Assembly (NCBI GenBank): GCA_003243195.1
Contig: QFQI01000002.1
Coordinates: 248,001-312,000 of the forward strand
Origin: Sphingomonas taxi
GTDB taxonomy: Bacteria > Pseudomonadota > Alphaproteobacteria > Sphingomonadales > Sphingomonadaceae
DNA length: 64,000 nt
Reading direction: 5' to 3'
The stretch's first letter is position 1. Every line of letters begins with the position of its first letter. The notes beneath the pieces were generated by a model. It worked only from the letters and a program-made list of their open reading frames with translations, was not told where the DNA came from and ran no database searches. Shown one piece after another: positions 36,017-44,558 of the stretch. A program made the position numbers and the translations under genes.

Positions 36017-37144
36017 ATGCCGGCGGAGCGCGCGTCCAGCATCGGGCTTGCAGGCGCGCCTCCCGCCGCGCTGGCACCGCCGCGCGCGGCGCTGGGCCGC
36101 ACGGTGGTGTCGATCCAGTTCCTGCGCTTCCTCGCCGCGCTGGCGGTGGTGCTGTACCACGCGTACGAGGCGACCTCGCGCGGCCTCGCATCGCCGCCGG
36201 CCGCGCTCGACTACCTCTTCCGCATGGGCGCGGCGGGGGTGCACATCTTCTTCTGCATCAGCGGTTTCGTGATGGTCTACACGTCGTTCTGCCGCGACGT
36301 CGGGCCGTTCGCGCCCGGTGACTTCCTGCTGAAGCGGGGGTTGCGGATCTACCCGATCTACTGGCTGTGCGCGGGCGCCTATCTGCTGTTCCATTTCGTC
36401 ACCCGCTCGGTCTACCCGGTCAGCGTCGGCGAGGTGCTCGGCGCGCTGGCGCTGGTGCCCGGCTATGCGTCGGCGATCATCGGCCCGGCATGGACGCTGA
36501 TGTTCGAGGTGTATTTCTACCTGTGCTTCTGCGTCTTCATGGTCGCGGGACTGCGCACCGGGCTGATCGCGATGACCGGCTTCTTCCTGCTGTGCATGGT
36601 GCTGCGCGTGGTGGCGCCGGGCGTGCCGTTGCACCCGATCATGACTAACAGCCTGCTGCTGGAATTTGCCGCCGGCGCGTGGCTCGGCTGGGTGGCGATC
36701 GCGCGTCCGGCGTGGCTGGCGGCGATCTGGCCGGCGGCACTGCTGCTGGGCGTGGCGGCGTTCGCGGCCGGCTATGCGTTCGGGTACAACCGCCTGCCCA
36801 GCGCGTTCGTGTGGGGGCTCCCCAGCCTGCTGGTGCTCATCGGCGCCGTCGGCATGGAAGCGGCGGGGCGGATGCCGCGCGCGCTCGCGCGGCTCGCCTT
36901 CCTGGGTGACGGATCCTATTTCCTGTATCTCTCGCACATCCTGCTGATCGACATGCTGCTGCTCACCCCGCTGGCGTGGCTGTGCGGCTCGACGGTCGGG
37001 GTGGTCACCGCCGCGTTGCTGGCGGCGGCGATCTGCGCGGCGCTGTCGGTGCCGGCCTATAACCACCTCGAGCGCCCGATGCTCCGTCACCTGCGCCGGC
37101 TGACGCGGCGGCGCAGCACCGCGGTGCCGCCGGGACGCGGGTGA
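36017..37144 (+). CDS. Acyltransferase 3 family membrane protein
   Basis: 375 residues with about ten membrane spans. IQFLRFLAALAVVLYHAYE near residue 33 contains the conserved His after the first span, FRMGAAGVHIFFCISGFVMV and KRGLRIYPIYWL the next two conserved blocks, and GPAWTLMFEVYFYL the third. These integral inner-membrane enzymes O-acetylate or O-succinylate exported polysaccharides (OafA, ExoZ type). It begins 5 nt after the SDR stop, so the two form an operon. The donor and acceptor are unknown. Confidence 0.9.
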   Translation: MPAERASSIGLAGAPPAALAPPRAALGRTVVSIQFLRFLAALAVVLYHAYEATSRGLASPPAALDYLFRMGAAGVHIFFCISGFVMVYTSFCRDVGPFAPGDFLLKRGLRIYPIYWLCAGAYLLFHFVTRSVYPVSVGEVLGALALVPGYASAIIGPAWTLMFEVYFYLCFCVFMVAGLRTGLIAMTGFFLLCMVLRVVAPGVPLHPIMTNSLLLEFAAGAWLGWVAIARPAWLAAIWPAALLLGVAAFAAGYAFGYNRLPSAFVWGLPSLLVLIGAVGMEAAGRMPRALARLAFLGDGSYFLYLSHILLIDMLLLTPLAWLCGSTVGVVTAALLAAAICAALSVPAYNHLERPMLRHLRRLTRRRSTAVPPGRG

Positions 37145-37178
37145 TGCCCGATCTCCTTCCGCTGGCGTCCCCGAGGCC

Positions 37179-37859
37179 TCAGACGCGGACGTATCGGAAA
37201 TACCAGACCTCGTGCCCCTGCCGCCGCGCCTTGCGTTCGTAGCGGGTTTCGGGCCAGTCGGCGGGGCGTTCCAGGAAATCGCGTGCCGCGCGGGCGGTCC
37301 AGACGAAGTCGCGGCGCTGGTTCATCACCATCATCGACCAGCGGCAATAGGTCGGATCGTCGGTGCCGAGCCGGAACTCGGCGCCCGGCTTCAGCTTGGC
37401 GGCGATCAGGTCGAGCGGGCCATGGTTCATCATCCGCCGCTTGGCATGACGCGCTTTGGGCCAGGGATCGGGGTGGAGCAGGTAGACGCGCTCCAGCGAG
37501 GCGTCGGGCAGCCGCTCGACCACCTCCAGCGCATCGCCCATGTGGAGGCGGACGTTGTCCAGCGCGCGGTCGCGGACATGGCCGAGCGCGCCGACCACGC
37601 CGTTCAGGAACGGCTCGCATCCGATGAAGCCGCTGCCCGGCGTCGCGCCGGCCTGTGCGGCGAGATGCTCGCCCGCGCCGAAGCCGATCTCCACCTGCAG
37701 CGGGCGCGCGTCGCCGAACAGGCGCGCGGCATCGAGCGCGCCGTCGGCGGGAACGGAAATGCGCGGCAACAGGTCCTCGACCAGCGCCGCCTGCCCGGCG
37801 CGCAGCGCGTGCCCCTGTCGCCGTCCATACAGGCGGCGGATCGTTGTGGGATCGTTCAT
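37179..37859 (-). CDS. trmB: tRNA (guanine-N7)-methyltransferase
   Basis: 226 residues. The SAM-binding motif is VEIGFGAGEHLAAQA, and LLHPDPWPKARHAKRRMM is the TrmB signature (HPDPWPKxRHxKRR) that contacts G46 and the catalytic Asp. FIGCEPFLNGVVGAL and RLGTDDPTYCRW also fit. It methylates N7 of G46 in the tRNA variable loop. The ATG at 37859 is 47 bp from a divergent gene of unknown function. It is convergent with the acyltransferase. Confidence 0.96.
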   Translation of the reverse strand: MNDPTTIRRLYGRRQGHALRAGQAALVEDLLPRISVPADGALDAARLFGDARPLQVEIGFGAGEHLAAQAGATPGSGFIGCEPFLNGVVGALGHVRDRALDNVRLHMGDALEVVERLPDASLERVYLLHPDPWPKARHAKRRMMNHGPLDLIAAKLKPGAEFRLGTDDPTYCRWSMMVMNQRRDFVWTARAARDFLERPADWPETRYERKARRQGHEVWYFRYVRV

Positions 37860-37906
37860 GCGGCAGCGCCTACCGCAGCGAACGCCGAAACGGAACGGAG
37901 GAAGCG

Positions 37907-38668
37907 ATGCGTGGACGGATGATCGCGGCGGCGGCGCTGGCGTTGCTGCCGGGCACGGCCTGGTCGCAACTCGCGCATCCGCGCGCGATCGCGATGCTGC
38001 GGAGCGACGCGACGTGGACGCCGGTGGCGTTCGTCTGCGATTCGACCGACACGAACCGCATCATGGCGCTCTCCCCGCCCGACGGCACGCGCGCGGCGAC
38101 GCTGACCAGCCTGTCGAAGCCCGGCCTGGCCCGATCGCAGGTGCAGGTGCACGTCGGCGCGGCCGATGCCGGGATGAACCAGCGCTGGTATCCGCTGACG
38201 GACGCGAACGGGCGAGCGATCGGCCATATCCACACGGTGAACCCGGCGATGGTGGAGCCGGGCGCGACGACGCCCACCGTCACCGCGGTCACCCTGGGAG
38301 ATCGCACCAGCAACTGCCGGTTCGCGCCGCAGACCCGCATCCTCGCCGCCACGCCGAAGCGCTCGATCCAGATCACGCGCGATGATGGCGGCGGATATCG
38401 CTATCGCAGCTATGACCATGACGCCGATCTCGCCGCGGTCGAGGTGCCGTGGGGTGGACGCGACACACGCGCCTCGCTGACCATCGCCGGCGGCCGGCTG
38501 ATCGAGCAAGGCGACGGGTGGCGCGGCTATGATTTCGCGAACCGCGGCTATGTCTATCGCGTGCGGGTGTCGGTCGATCCCGCGCATGGCGGCGGCGGCG
38601 TCAAGGTGTGGCGCGGCGGGCACATGGTGCTGGACGAGCCGTTCGCGGCCTATGTCGCCGCATTGTAA
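37907..38668 (+). CDS. Secreted protein of unknown function
   Basis: 253 residues. Sec signal (IAAAALALLPGTAWS, cleavage near residue 20) and a mature part dominated by beta-strand segments, including AFVCDSTDTNRIMALSPPDG, QRWYPLTDANGRAIGHIH and YRYRSYDHDADLAAVEV. Two Cys (CDST and SNCRF) could form a disulfide. GGAGGAAG precedes the ATG at 37907. No family was recognised. It is divergent from trmB and followed by a PAP2 phosphatase gene 104 bp on. Likely periplasmic or exported. Confidence 0.7.
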   Translation: MRGRMIAAAALALLPGTAWSQLAHPRAIAMLRSDATWTPVAFVCDSTDTNRIMALSPPDGTRAATLTSLSKPGLARSQVQVHVGAADAGMNQRWYPLTDANGRAIGHIHTVNPAMVEPGATTPTVTAVTLGDRTSNCRFAPQTRILAATPKRSIQITRDDGGGYRYRSYDHDADLAAVEVPWGGRDTRASLTIAGGRLIEQGDGWRGYDFANRGYVYRVRVSVDPAHGGGGVKVWRGGHMVLDEPFAAYVAAL

Positions 38669-38772
38669 CGCCGGTCGGGCGGATCGCGATCGGTTGCGCC
38701 GCCACGCCGGACGGCGGGAGCGAAACGCCCGGGCGGCCGTTGGCATGGCTCAGCCAGCGGGGATGACGACGG

Positions 38773-39402
38773 ATGGGCAAGAAAAAGAAGAAGGCGTTGC
38801 GCGAGGCCGCCGCGCGCGAGCATGACGCGCATGGCCCGCTGCGCGCTCTGGCGGCGACGGGCGCGATGCGCGCGCTGGCGCCGGTCGCCAAGCTGACCGA
38901 CGAACCGCCGCTGCTCGCGCTCGGGCTGGGGACGCTGGCGATCGGCGCGGTGCTGCGCCGCCCGACGCTGGCGCGCAGCGGGGCGCGGATGGTGACCAGC
39001 CACCTTCTCGCCACGGGATTGAAGACGGTGTTGAAGGCCAGCGTCGATCGCGCGCGGCCGAACGTCGCCGGATCGACCCCGCACCTCGCCCCCGGGCATG
39101 GCACCGACGACACGAACCTCAACGCCTTCCCGTCCGGCCACACGGCGGGCGCGACGGCGATCGCCGAATCGATCGCGCACGAGGTGCCGGGTGCGGCCGG
39201 GCCGGCGCGGCTGGCGGCCGGAGCGGCCGGCGCGGTGCAGGTCGCCCGCGGCGCGCATTATGCCAGCGACGTGGCGGCGGGCGCGGTGATCGGCTGGGTA
39301 TCGGAACGCCTGGCGAGCTGGGCGATCGACGCGGCCGCCCGCCTGGTCGAGGCACGCCGCGACGCCGGCGCCGAAGCGGAAGTGGAAGCGCATCCGAGCT
39401 GA
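38773..39402 (+). CDS. PAP2 superfamily phosphatase
   Basis: 209 residues. The three PAP2 motifs are in order: KASVDRARP (KxxxxxxRP), FPSGHTAGA (PSGH) and ARGAHYASDVAAG (RxxxHxxxD). Hydrophobic segments LGTLAIGAVL and others suggest membrane association. The Lys/Glu-rich N-terminus (GKKKKKALREAAAREHD) would be cytoplasmic. PAP2 enzymes dephosphorylate lipid phosphates such as phosphatidic acid or undecaprenyl pyrophosphate. The role here is unspecified. Confidence 0.87.
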   Translation: MGKKKKKALREAAAREHDAHGPLRALAATGAMRALAPVAKLTDEPPLLALGLGTLAIGAVLRRPTLARSGARMVTSHLLATGLKTVLKASVDRARPNVAGSTPHLAPGHGTDDTNLNAFPSGHTAGATAIAESIAHEVPGAAGPARLAAGAAGAVQVARGAHYASDVAAGAVIGWVSERLASWAIDAAARLVEARRDAGAEAEVEAHPS

Positions 39403-39574
39403 GCCGTCGGGCGCCGCGGATGCCGTCGGCGGTCGTGCCAAATGGACCGGCGTCGCCGCCACAGGCGCGGCATCGGGACGGACGCCGCAGTTCGCCCTGA
39501 CTGCGCCGTCCCGGCCTCACCGCGCCGGACGACCGCAGCCGGCTCGTGTCCCGCCGTACCCGCGCGGGCGGGAT

Positions 39575-39601
39575 CGCCGCGCCGTCACCGACGGCGCGGC
39601 G
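39575..39601. terminator. Hairpin downstream of metK
   Basis: A perfect 12-bp inverted repeat (CGCCGCGCCGTC with GACGGCGCGGCG) on a 3-nt loop ends 8 nt before the metK stop, in the convergent gap with the PAP2 gene. No T run on either strand, so it is a terminator-like or RNA-stabilising hairpin rather than a classical intrinsic terminator. Confidence 0.45.
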
Positions 39602-39609
39602 TCGCGGCC

Positions 39610-40809
39610 TTAGGCCACCGCCGCCTTCAGCGCGTCGACCAGATCGGTCTTTTCCCAGGTGAACAGATCACCTTCGGCATCGCGGCCGAAATGACCATAA
39701 GCGGCCGTCTTCGAATAGATCGGCTTGTTGAGCTTCAGGTGCTCGCGGATGCCCTTTGGCGTCAGGCGCACCAGTTTCGGCAGCGCCGCTTCCAGCTTCG
39801 CTTCCGCGACATTGCCGGTGCCGTGCAGGTCGACATAGACGCTCAGCGGCTCGGCGATGCCGATCGCGTAGGACAATTGGATCGTGCAGCGCCGCGCCAG
39901 CCCCGCCGCCACCACGTTCTTCGCCAGATAGCGCGCGACATAGGCCGCCGAACGATCGACCTTCGTCGGATCCTTGCCGCTGAACGCGCCGCCACCGTGC
40001 GGGGCCGCGCCACCGTAGGTATCGACGATGATCTTGCGCCCGGTCACCCCGGCGTCGCCGTCCGGCCCGCCGATCTCGAACAGCCCGGTCGGGTTGACGT
40101 AGATCGCCTCGTCGCCGGGCAGCCAGCCTTCCGGCAGCACGTCGGCGAACACGCCCTTGACATAGTCGCGCAGCTTCGCCTGCCCTTCCGGGTTGGACAG
40201 ATCGGCGGAATGCTGCGTCGACACCACCAGCGCCGTCGCAGCGACCGGAAGTTCGTTCTCGTAACGCAGCGTCACCTGGCTCTTGGCGTCCGGCTCCAGG
40301 AACGGCGCCGCGCCGGAATGGCGGTCCGCGGCCATCCGCTCCAGGATCTTGTGGCTGTAATAGAGCGTGGCGGGCATCAGGCCGGGCGTCTCGTCGGTCG
40401 CATAGCCGAACATGATGCCCTGATCGCCCGCGCCCTCGTCCTTGTTGCCGCTCTCGTCGACGCCCATCGCGATATGCGCCGACTGGCCGTGCAGTTCGTT
40501 CAGGAAGCGGAACTCGTTCCAGTGGAAGCCCGACTGTTCATAGCCGATGCGCTTCACCGTCGCGCGCACCGTCGCCTCGATCTCGGCCTCGATGCCGGGC
40601 GCCCATTGCCCGTCCTCGTACACGCCCTTGCCACGGATCTCGCCGGCCAGCACGACAAGCTGCGTGGTGGTCAGCGTTTCGCACGCGACGCGCGCTTCGG
40701 GATCCTTGGACAGAAACAGGTCGACGATCGCATCGGAAATCTGGTCCGCGACCTTGTCGGGATGACCTTCGGACACCGACTCTGACGTGAAGATGAACGA
40801 CTGACGCAT
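39610..40809 (-). CDS. metK: S-adenosylmethionine synthetase
   Basis: 399 residues. FTSESVSEGHPDKVADQISDA N-terminal motif, GAGDQGIMFGYA (ATP-binding P-loop-like), and GGGAFSGKDPTKVDRSAAY near residue 265 are invariant MetK segments. It makes SAM from methionine and ATP. GGAG lies 5 nt before the ATG at 40809. Only 42 bp separate it from lnt, and a strong palindrome fills that gap, suggesting separate repression of metK. Confidence 0.97.
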   Translation of the reverse strand: MRQSFIFTSESVSEGHPDKVADQISDAIVDLFLSKDPEARVACETLTTTQLVVLAGEIRGKGVYEDGQWAPGIEAEIEATVRATVKRIGYEQSGFHWNEFRFLNELHGQSAHIAMGVDESGNKDEGAGDQGIMFGYATDETPGLMPATLYYSHKILERMAADRHSGAAPFLEPDAKSQVTLRYENELPVAATALVVSTQHSADLSNPEGQAKLRDYVKGVFADVLPEGWLPGDEAIYVNPTGLFEIGGPDGDAGVTGRKIIVDTYGGAAPHGGGAFSGKDPTKVDRSAAYVARYLAKNVVAAGLARRCTIQLSYAIGIAEPLSVYVDLHGTGNVAEAKLEAALPKLVRLTPKGIREHLKLNKPIYSKTAAYGHFGRDAEGDLFTWEKTDLVDALKAAVA

Positions 40810-40828
40810 GGAGGCTCCGGCGGATAAC

Positions 40829-40850
40829 GATATAAAGATAGCTTTATGTC
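40829..40850 (-). promoter_or_regulatory. Palindromic operator upstream of metK (SahR/SamR-like candidate)
   Basis: An AT-rich island in GC-rich DNA: ATAAAG-N4-CTTTAT is a perfect 6-bp inverted repeat, extending with one mismatch to 22 bp. It sits about 20 bp before the metK ATG and directly after the lnt stop. Alphaproteobacterial SAM-cycle genes are known to be controlled by ArsR-type repressors (SahR, SamR) binding AT-rich palindromes, which makes this a candidate operator. The match to their motif is from memory and unproven. Confidence 0.55.
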
Positions 40851-40851
40851 C

Positions 40852-42513
40852 TTATCGCGCGCGGCGGCGCAAGGCAAATCCGGCGAGCGCCAGCGCCGCG
40901 CCGACGATCAGTGCCGCCCAATTGCCCAGCCGGGAGAACGGGGTCGGGGCGTGCGCGGGCGGGATGGCCACGTCGACCGCCCCGCCGACATGGTGCGCAA
41001 CAGTCGCGAGCAGCGTGCCGTCCGCCGCGATCACCGCGGAGATGCCATTGGGCGTGGCGCGCACCACCGGCAGCCCCTCCTCGATCGCGCGCAGCCGCGC
41101 CTGCGCCAGATGCTGCGGCGGCCCCCACGCGCCGAACCATGCGTCGTTCGACGGATTGAAGATCAGCCGCGGGCGATGCGCCGGGTCCACCACCTGTCCC
41201 GAGAAGATGATCTCGTAGCACAATTGTATGCCGATCGCGCCGAAGCCCGGCACCACCATCGTGCGTGGCCCGGGGCCGGGCGCGAAGTCCATGTCGCCGG
41301 GCACCAGTCGTGACAGGCCCAGCGGCTTCAGGAGCCATGGCATCGGCAGATATTCGCCGTACGGCACCAGATGCGCCTTGTCGTAGCGACCGCGAATCCG
41401 CCCGCGCGCATCGAGCGCGAAGACCGAATTGCTCGCCGTGGTCACGTCGCCGCGCGCATCGAACTGCAAGGCGGTGCCGCCGGTCAGCAGCATGTCGCGC
41501 GGTCCCAGCACCGCCGCCATGCGCGTGCGCGTCAGCCATGGGCTGGTGTTGCCATATACCCAATAGGGATAATCATCCTCGATGAAGTCGCGGATCACCC
41601 CTTCGGGCCACATCACCAGCCGCGGCGCGCCGCCAGGTCGGCCGGACAGGCGTGTGAGCCGCGCGAGCATCATCGCCTGGTCGCTCTCGCCGCGCTGGTC
41701 CTGCGGCACGTTGGGCTGGACGACCACCAGCCGCGGCGCCGTCGACGGGGCGGCAGCGGGTCGCGGGTAGCTCACCAGCGGCGCGGCGACCGCGACCAGG
41801 ATCGCGACGATCCAGGCGACCGGCTGGACACGCCGGGGCAGCAGCAGCAGCGCGCCGGCCAGCGCCACAGTCAGCCCGGACAGCGCATAGGTGCCGACCA
41901 GCGTCGCCAGCCACGCGACCGGCTGCACCGGCACCCACATCACCGCCAGCGGATCCCAGGCATAGCCGGTGAACACCCAGCTTCGCATCCACTCGGTCAG
42001 GATCCAGGCGGCGGCGACCAGCAGCACCCACCCGCCATCGACGCGCGCTCCCCGCACCCGCCACGCCAAGCCGGCGGCGATCGCGGGGAACACCGCCAGA
42101 TACAGCGCCAGCGCGACCGGCGCGACATAGCCGAGCGCGTGCGGCATCTGGTCCTGGAAGGTGAAGGCGTGCTGGAACCAATTGTCGTTGATCGTGAAAT
42201 GCCCGACCCCGAACGCCCAGCCACGCCACAGCGCCTGCCGCAGCGTCGGCGCGGCATGGACCAGCGCGATCCAGCCCCCGAAGCAGCCGAGCGCCAGCCA
42301 CCAGAGCTGCAACGGTGCGAAGCCGCACGCGGCGACGGCCCCCAGCAGCAGCGCCGCGAGCGCCGGGAAGCGGCGGGCCAGGGAGGCGACGGGGTGATCG
42401 TGGGACAGGACGGCGTTCCTTGGGCGCGCAGGCGGATGCGGCTTCCTGCGACGATGCGCCGCCGGCCGCAAGCCGAGGTAGGAGGTGACGATGACGTTTG
42501 CGAGGCGTATCAT
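40852..42513 (-). CDS. lnt: Apolipoprotein N-acyltransferase
   Basis: About 553 residues: N-terminal membrane spans and a C-terminal nitrilase domain with the triad Glu (LVMWPEGVIRDF), Lys (YDKAHLVPYGEYLP) and Cys (IQLCYEIIFSG). It adds the third acyl chain to lipoproteins in the inner membrane, the last maturation step after LspA. The start is uncertain: ATG at 42513 is used, but the first 45 residues are not hydrophobic and a later non-ATG start is possible. metK follows after 42 bp; a short PHA-system gene diverges upstream. Confidence 0.93.
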   Translation of the reverse strand: MIRLANVIVTSYLGLRPAAHRRRKPHPPARPRNAVLSHDHPVASLARRFPALAALLLGAVAACGFAPLQLWWLALGCFGGWIALVHAAPTLRQALWRGWAFGVGHFTINDNWFQHAFTFQDQMPHALGYVAPVALALYLAVFPAIAAGLAWRVRGARVDGGWVLLVAAAWILTEWMRSWVFTGYAWDPLAVMWVPVQPVAWLATLVGTYALSGLTVALAGALLLLPRRVQPVAWIVAILVAVAAPLVSYPRPAAAPSTAPRLVVVQPNVPQDQRGESDQAMMLARLTRLSGRPGGAPRLVMWPEGVIRDFIEDDYPYWVYGNTSPWLTRTRMAAVLGPRDMLLTGGTALQFDARGDVTTASNSVFALDARGRIRGRYDKAHLVPYGEYLPMPWLLKPLGLSRLVPGDMDFAPGPGPRTMVVPGFGAIGIQLCYEIIFSGQVVDPAHRPRLIFNPSNDAWFGAWGPPQHLAQARLRAIEEGLPVVRATPNGISAVIAADGTLLATVAHHVGGAVDVAIPPAHAPTPFSRLGNWAALIVGAALALAGFALRRRAR

Positions 42514-42566
42514 CGCGGCATGACACCCCAGCAAACAGCCCCCGTCGCCACCGCCGGAGTTATCGC

Positions 42567-42869
42567 ATGAGCACGCCGATCGAGGTCGACCTGCCCCACC
42601 AGCTCGGCGTCGCCGGCGCGCGGCAGCGGATCGAGGGCGGCTTCGGCAAGATCGCCGGCTTCATCCCCGGCGGCCATGTCAGCGAGCATCGCTGGGACGG
42701 CGACACGCTGCATTTCGTGGTCGAGGGCATGGGGCAGCGCGTGGCGGTGCGGCTCGACGTCACCGACCGCAACGTGCACGGCGTATTCGAGCTGCCCGGA
42801 CTGCTCGGCATGTTCGGCGAGCAATTGCGCGCGAAGTTGCAGAAGGACGGGCCGAAGCTGCTGGCGTAA
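42567..42869 (+). CDS. Polyhydroxyalkanoic acid system family protein
   Basis: 100 residues. PIEVDLPHQLGVAGARQRIEGG, then FIPGGHVSEHRWDGDTLHF and VHGVFELPGLLGMF fit the small PHA_gran_rgn family found near polyhydroxyalkanoate genes. Molecular role is unknown, perhaps granule associated. ATG at 42567. It is divergent from lnt (53 bp) with no PHA synthase nearby, so the family label rests on sequence alone. Confidence 0.72.
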   Translation: MSTPIEVDLPHQLGVAGARQRIEGGFGKIAGFIPGGHVSEHRWDGDTLHFVVEGMGQRVAVRLDVTDRNVHGVFELPGLLGMFGEQLRAKLQKDGPKLLA

Positions 42870-42877
42870 CACGCCGG

Positions 42878-42902
42878 CGCGGCGAACGGGAGGTTCGTCG
42901 CG
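42878..42902 (+). terminator. Hairpin after the PHA-system gene
   Basis: A 10-bp near-perfect inverted repeat (CGCGGCGAAC and GTTCGTCGCG, one mismatch) on a 5-nt loop, 9 nt after the stop. No T run follows, so termination is only suggested. Confidence 0.35.
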
Positions 42903-42969
42903 CCCGCGTCGGGCCACGCCCGCGCCCGGCCACGCTCGTGACGCCGGCGCGCGGCGGAACGGACGCCCG

Positions 42970-44298
42970 CTACCGCGCCGCGCTGACCCGCCAGACCGTG
43001 TTGCCGACATCGTCCGCCACCAGCAGCGCGCCGGTGCGATCGGTGATGACATCGACCGGGCGACCGTGCGCCTTCTCGTCGGGGGTCAGGAAGCCGGTGA
43101 GCACGTCGATCGGCTTGGCGCCCGCGACCGGCCAGCCGGCGGCGGTGAACGGCACGTACACGACCTTGTAGCCCGACAACGGCTTGCGGTTCCACGAGCC
43201 ATGCTCGCCGACAAAGGCACCGCGCGCGAAGCGCTCGCTCAGCTTCGCGTCGGCCGCGAAGGTCAGCCCCAGCGCGGCGACGTGCGGGCCGAGCGCATAA
43301 TCGGGGCGCTTGGCATATTGCTGCAATTCCGGGTTGCGCGGCTCGACGCGATCGTCGCGATAGCCGCCCCAATAATACCATGGCCAGCCGAAGTGATCGC
43401 CCAGTTCCACCGCGGTCAGGTAATCGGGAACCAGATCGGAGCCGAGCATGTCGCGTTCGTTCACCACCGTCCACAGGCGGTTGGTGCCGGGCACCAGCGC
43501 CATGCCGTTGGGGTTGCGCAGCCCGGCGGCGAAGATCCGCGAGGTCTTCGCGCGCGGATCGACCTGCAGGATCGCGGCCCGGCGGCGCTCCTCGTCCAGC
43601 CCGCCTTCCGCGATGTTCGACGCCGATCCCACCGAGACGTACAGCGTGCGCCCGTCCTCCGCGACGATCACGTTGCGCGCCCAGTGATTGCCGCCGCCGG
43701 GCAGCTTGACGACCAGCTCGGGCGTGGCGGTGATCTTCGTCTCGCCGGCGCGATACGCGACGCGCACCAGCGCGTCGGTGTTGGCGACATACAATTGCCC
43801 GTCGAGCAGCGCCATGCCCGATGGCGAGTTCAGCCCGGTCATGAACGGCGTCTTGAGCTCCGCGACGCCATCCCCGTCCGCATCGCGCAGCAGCGTGATG
43901 CGGTTCGCGGAAGGCACGCCCGCCCCGACCTTGCCGAGCAGGTGGCGCATCACCCACCCCTTGATCCCGCCGCCGTCGCGCGGCGGGGAATTGGTCTCGG
44001 CGACCAGCACGTCGCCGTTGGGCAGGCGATACAGCCAGCGCGGATGCGCCAGCCCGGTCGCGAACGCCGCCGCCTTCAGCCCGGCGGCGGCGGTCGGCGC
44101 CTCGCCCGCCTTCCAGCCGATCGGATCGGCGGTCCTGACGGTCGGCAGCACCTGTTCACGCGGGGCCGAGATGTCGGGCCGCGCGCCGCTGACCGCCGCG
44201 ACGTCCAGCTTCGCCTTGTCGGGCCATGCCAGCCAGGCGAACACCGCGACGCCGGCGAGGATGAGCAGGCCGATGACGGCGAGAATGTGTTTGCGCAT
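42970..44298 (-). CDS. PQQ-dependent sugar dehydrogenase / sorbosone dehydrogenase family protein
   Basis: 442 residues. A single N-terminal membrane anchor (ILAVIGLLILAGVAVFAWLAW), then a six-bladed beta-propeller typical of soluble glucose/sorbosone dehydrogenases: AHPRWLYRLPNGDVLVAET, LRDADGDGVAE, NHWARNVIV, GLRNPNGMALVPG and GEHGSWNRKPL. It would oxidise an aldose or sorbosone in the periplasm with PQQ and pass electrons to the chain. The terminator of the upstream catalase gene separates them. Substrate unknown. Confidence 0.83.
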   Translation of the reverse strand: MRKHILAVIGLLILAGVAVFAWLAWPDKAKLDVAAVSGARPDISAPREQVLPTVRTADPIGWKAGEAPTAAAGLKAAAFATGLAHPRWLYRLPNGDVLVAETNSPPRDGGGIKGWVMRHLLGKVGAGVPSANRITLLRDADGDGVAELKTPFMTGLNSPSGMALLDGQLYVANTDALVRVAYRAGETKITATPELVVKLPGGGNHWARNVIVAEDGRTLYVSVGSASNIAEGGLDEERRRAAILQVDPRAKTSRIFAAGLRNPNGMALVPGTNRLWTVVNERDMLGSDLVPDYLTAVELGDHFGWPWYYWGGYRDDRVEPRNPELQQYAKRPDYALGPHVAALGLTFAADAKLSERFARGAFVGEHGSWNRKPLSGYKVVYVPFTAAGWPVAGAKPIDVLTGFLTPDEKAHGRPVDVITDRTGALLVADDVGNTVWRVSAAR

Positions 44299-44441
44299 GA
44301 CGCCGGATGTAGGCCGAAGTGGCGGCGGGCGCCATATGCGCGATGCACCGGCGCGGTCCGTGCGGCCACGTCATGCCGCGCCGGACGGCAGGGGGGCGGC
44401 GGACGATTTTCGGACGCGGCACGACCCCATCGCCGCCAGAC

Positions 44442-44476
44442 AAAACGCCGCCCCCGGGAGGGAACCGGGGGCGGCG
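44442..44476 (-). terminator. Strong rho-independent terminator after catalase
   Basis: A perfect 12-bp GC stem (CGCCGCCCCCGG with CCGGGGGCGGCG) closes a 7-nt loop. Read on the minus strand it is followed by TTTTG. It lies about 80 nt beyond the catalase stop and is the clearest intrinsic terminator in the window. Confidence 0.9.
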
Positions 44477-44558
44477 TGCGGCTGGCATATCGGACCGCCG
44501 ATGTGGGGGGCACACCGACGGTCCCCGACACAAGCAGCTATCGGGCGACCCGAAGGGC

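Noticed and set aside
40810..40851. SAM-responsive riboswitch upstream of metK
   Set aside because: The gap is only 42 bp and is occupied by an AT-rich palindrome; no SAM-II, SAM-V or SAM/SAH pseudoknot layout can be drawn, so a protein operator is favoured.
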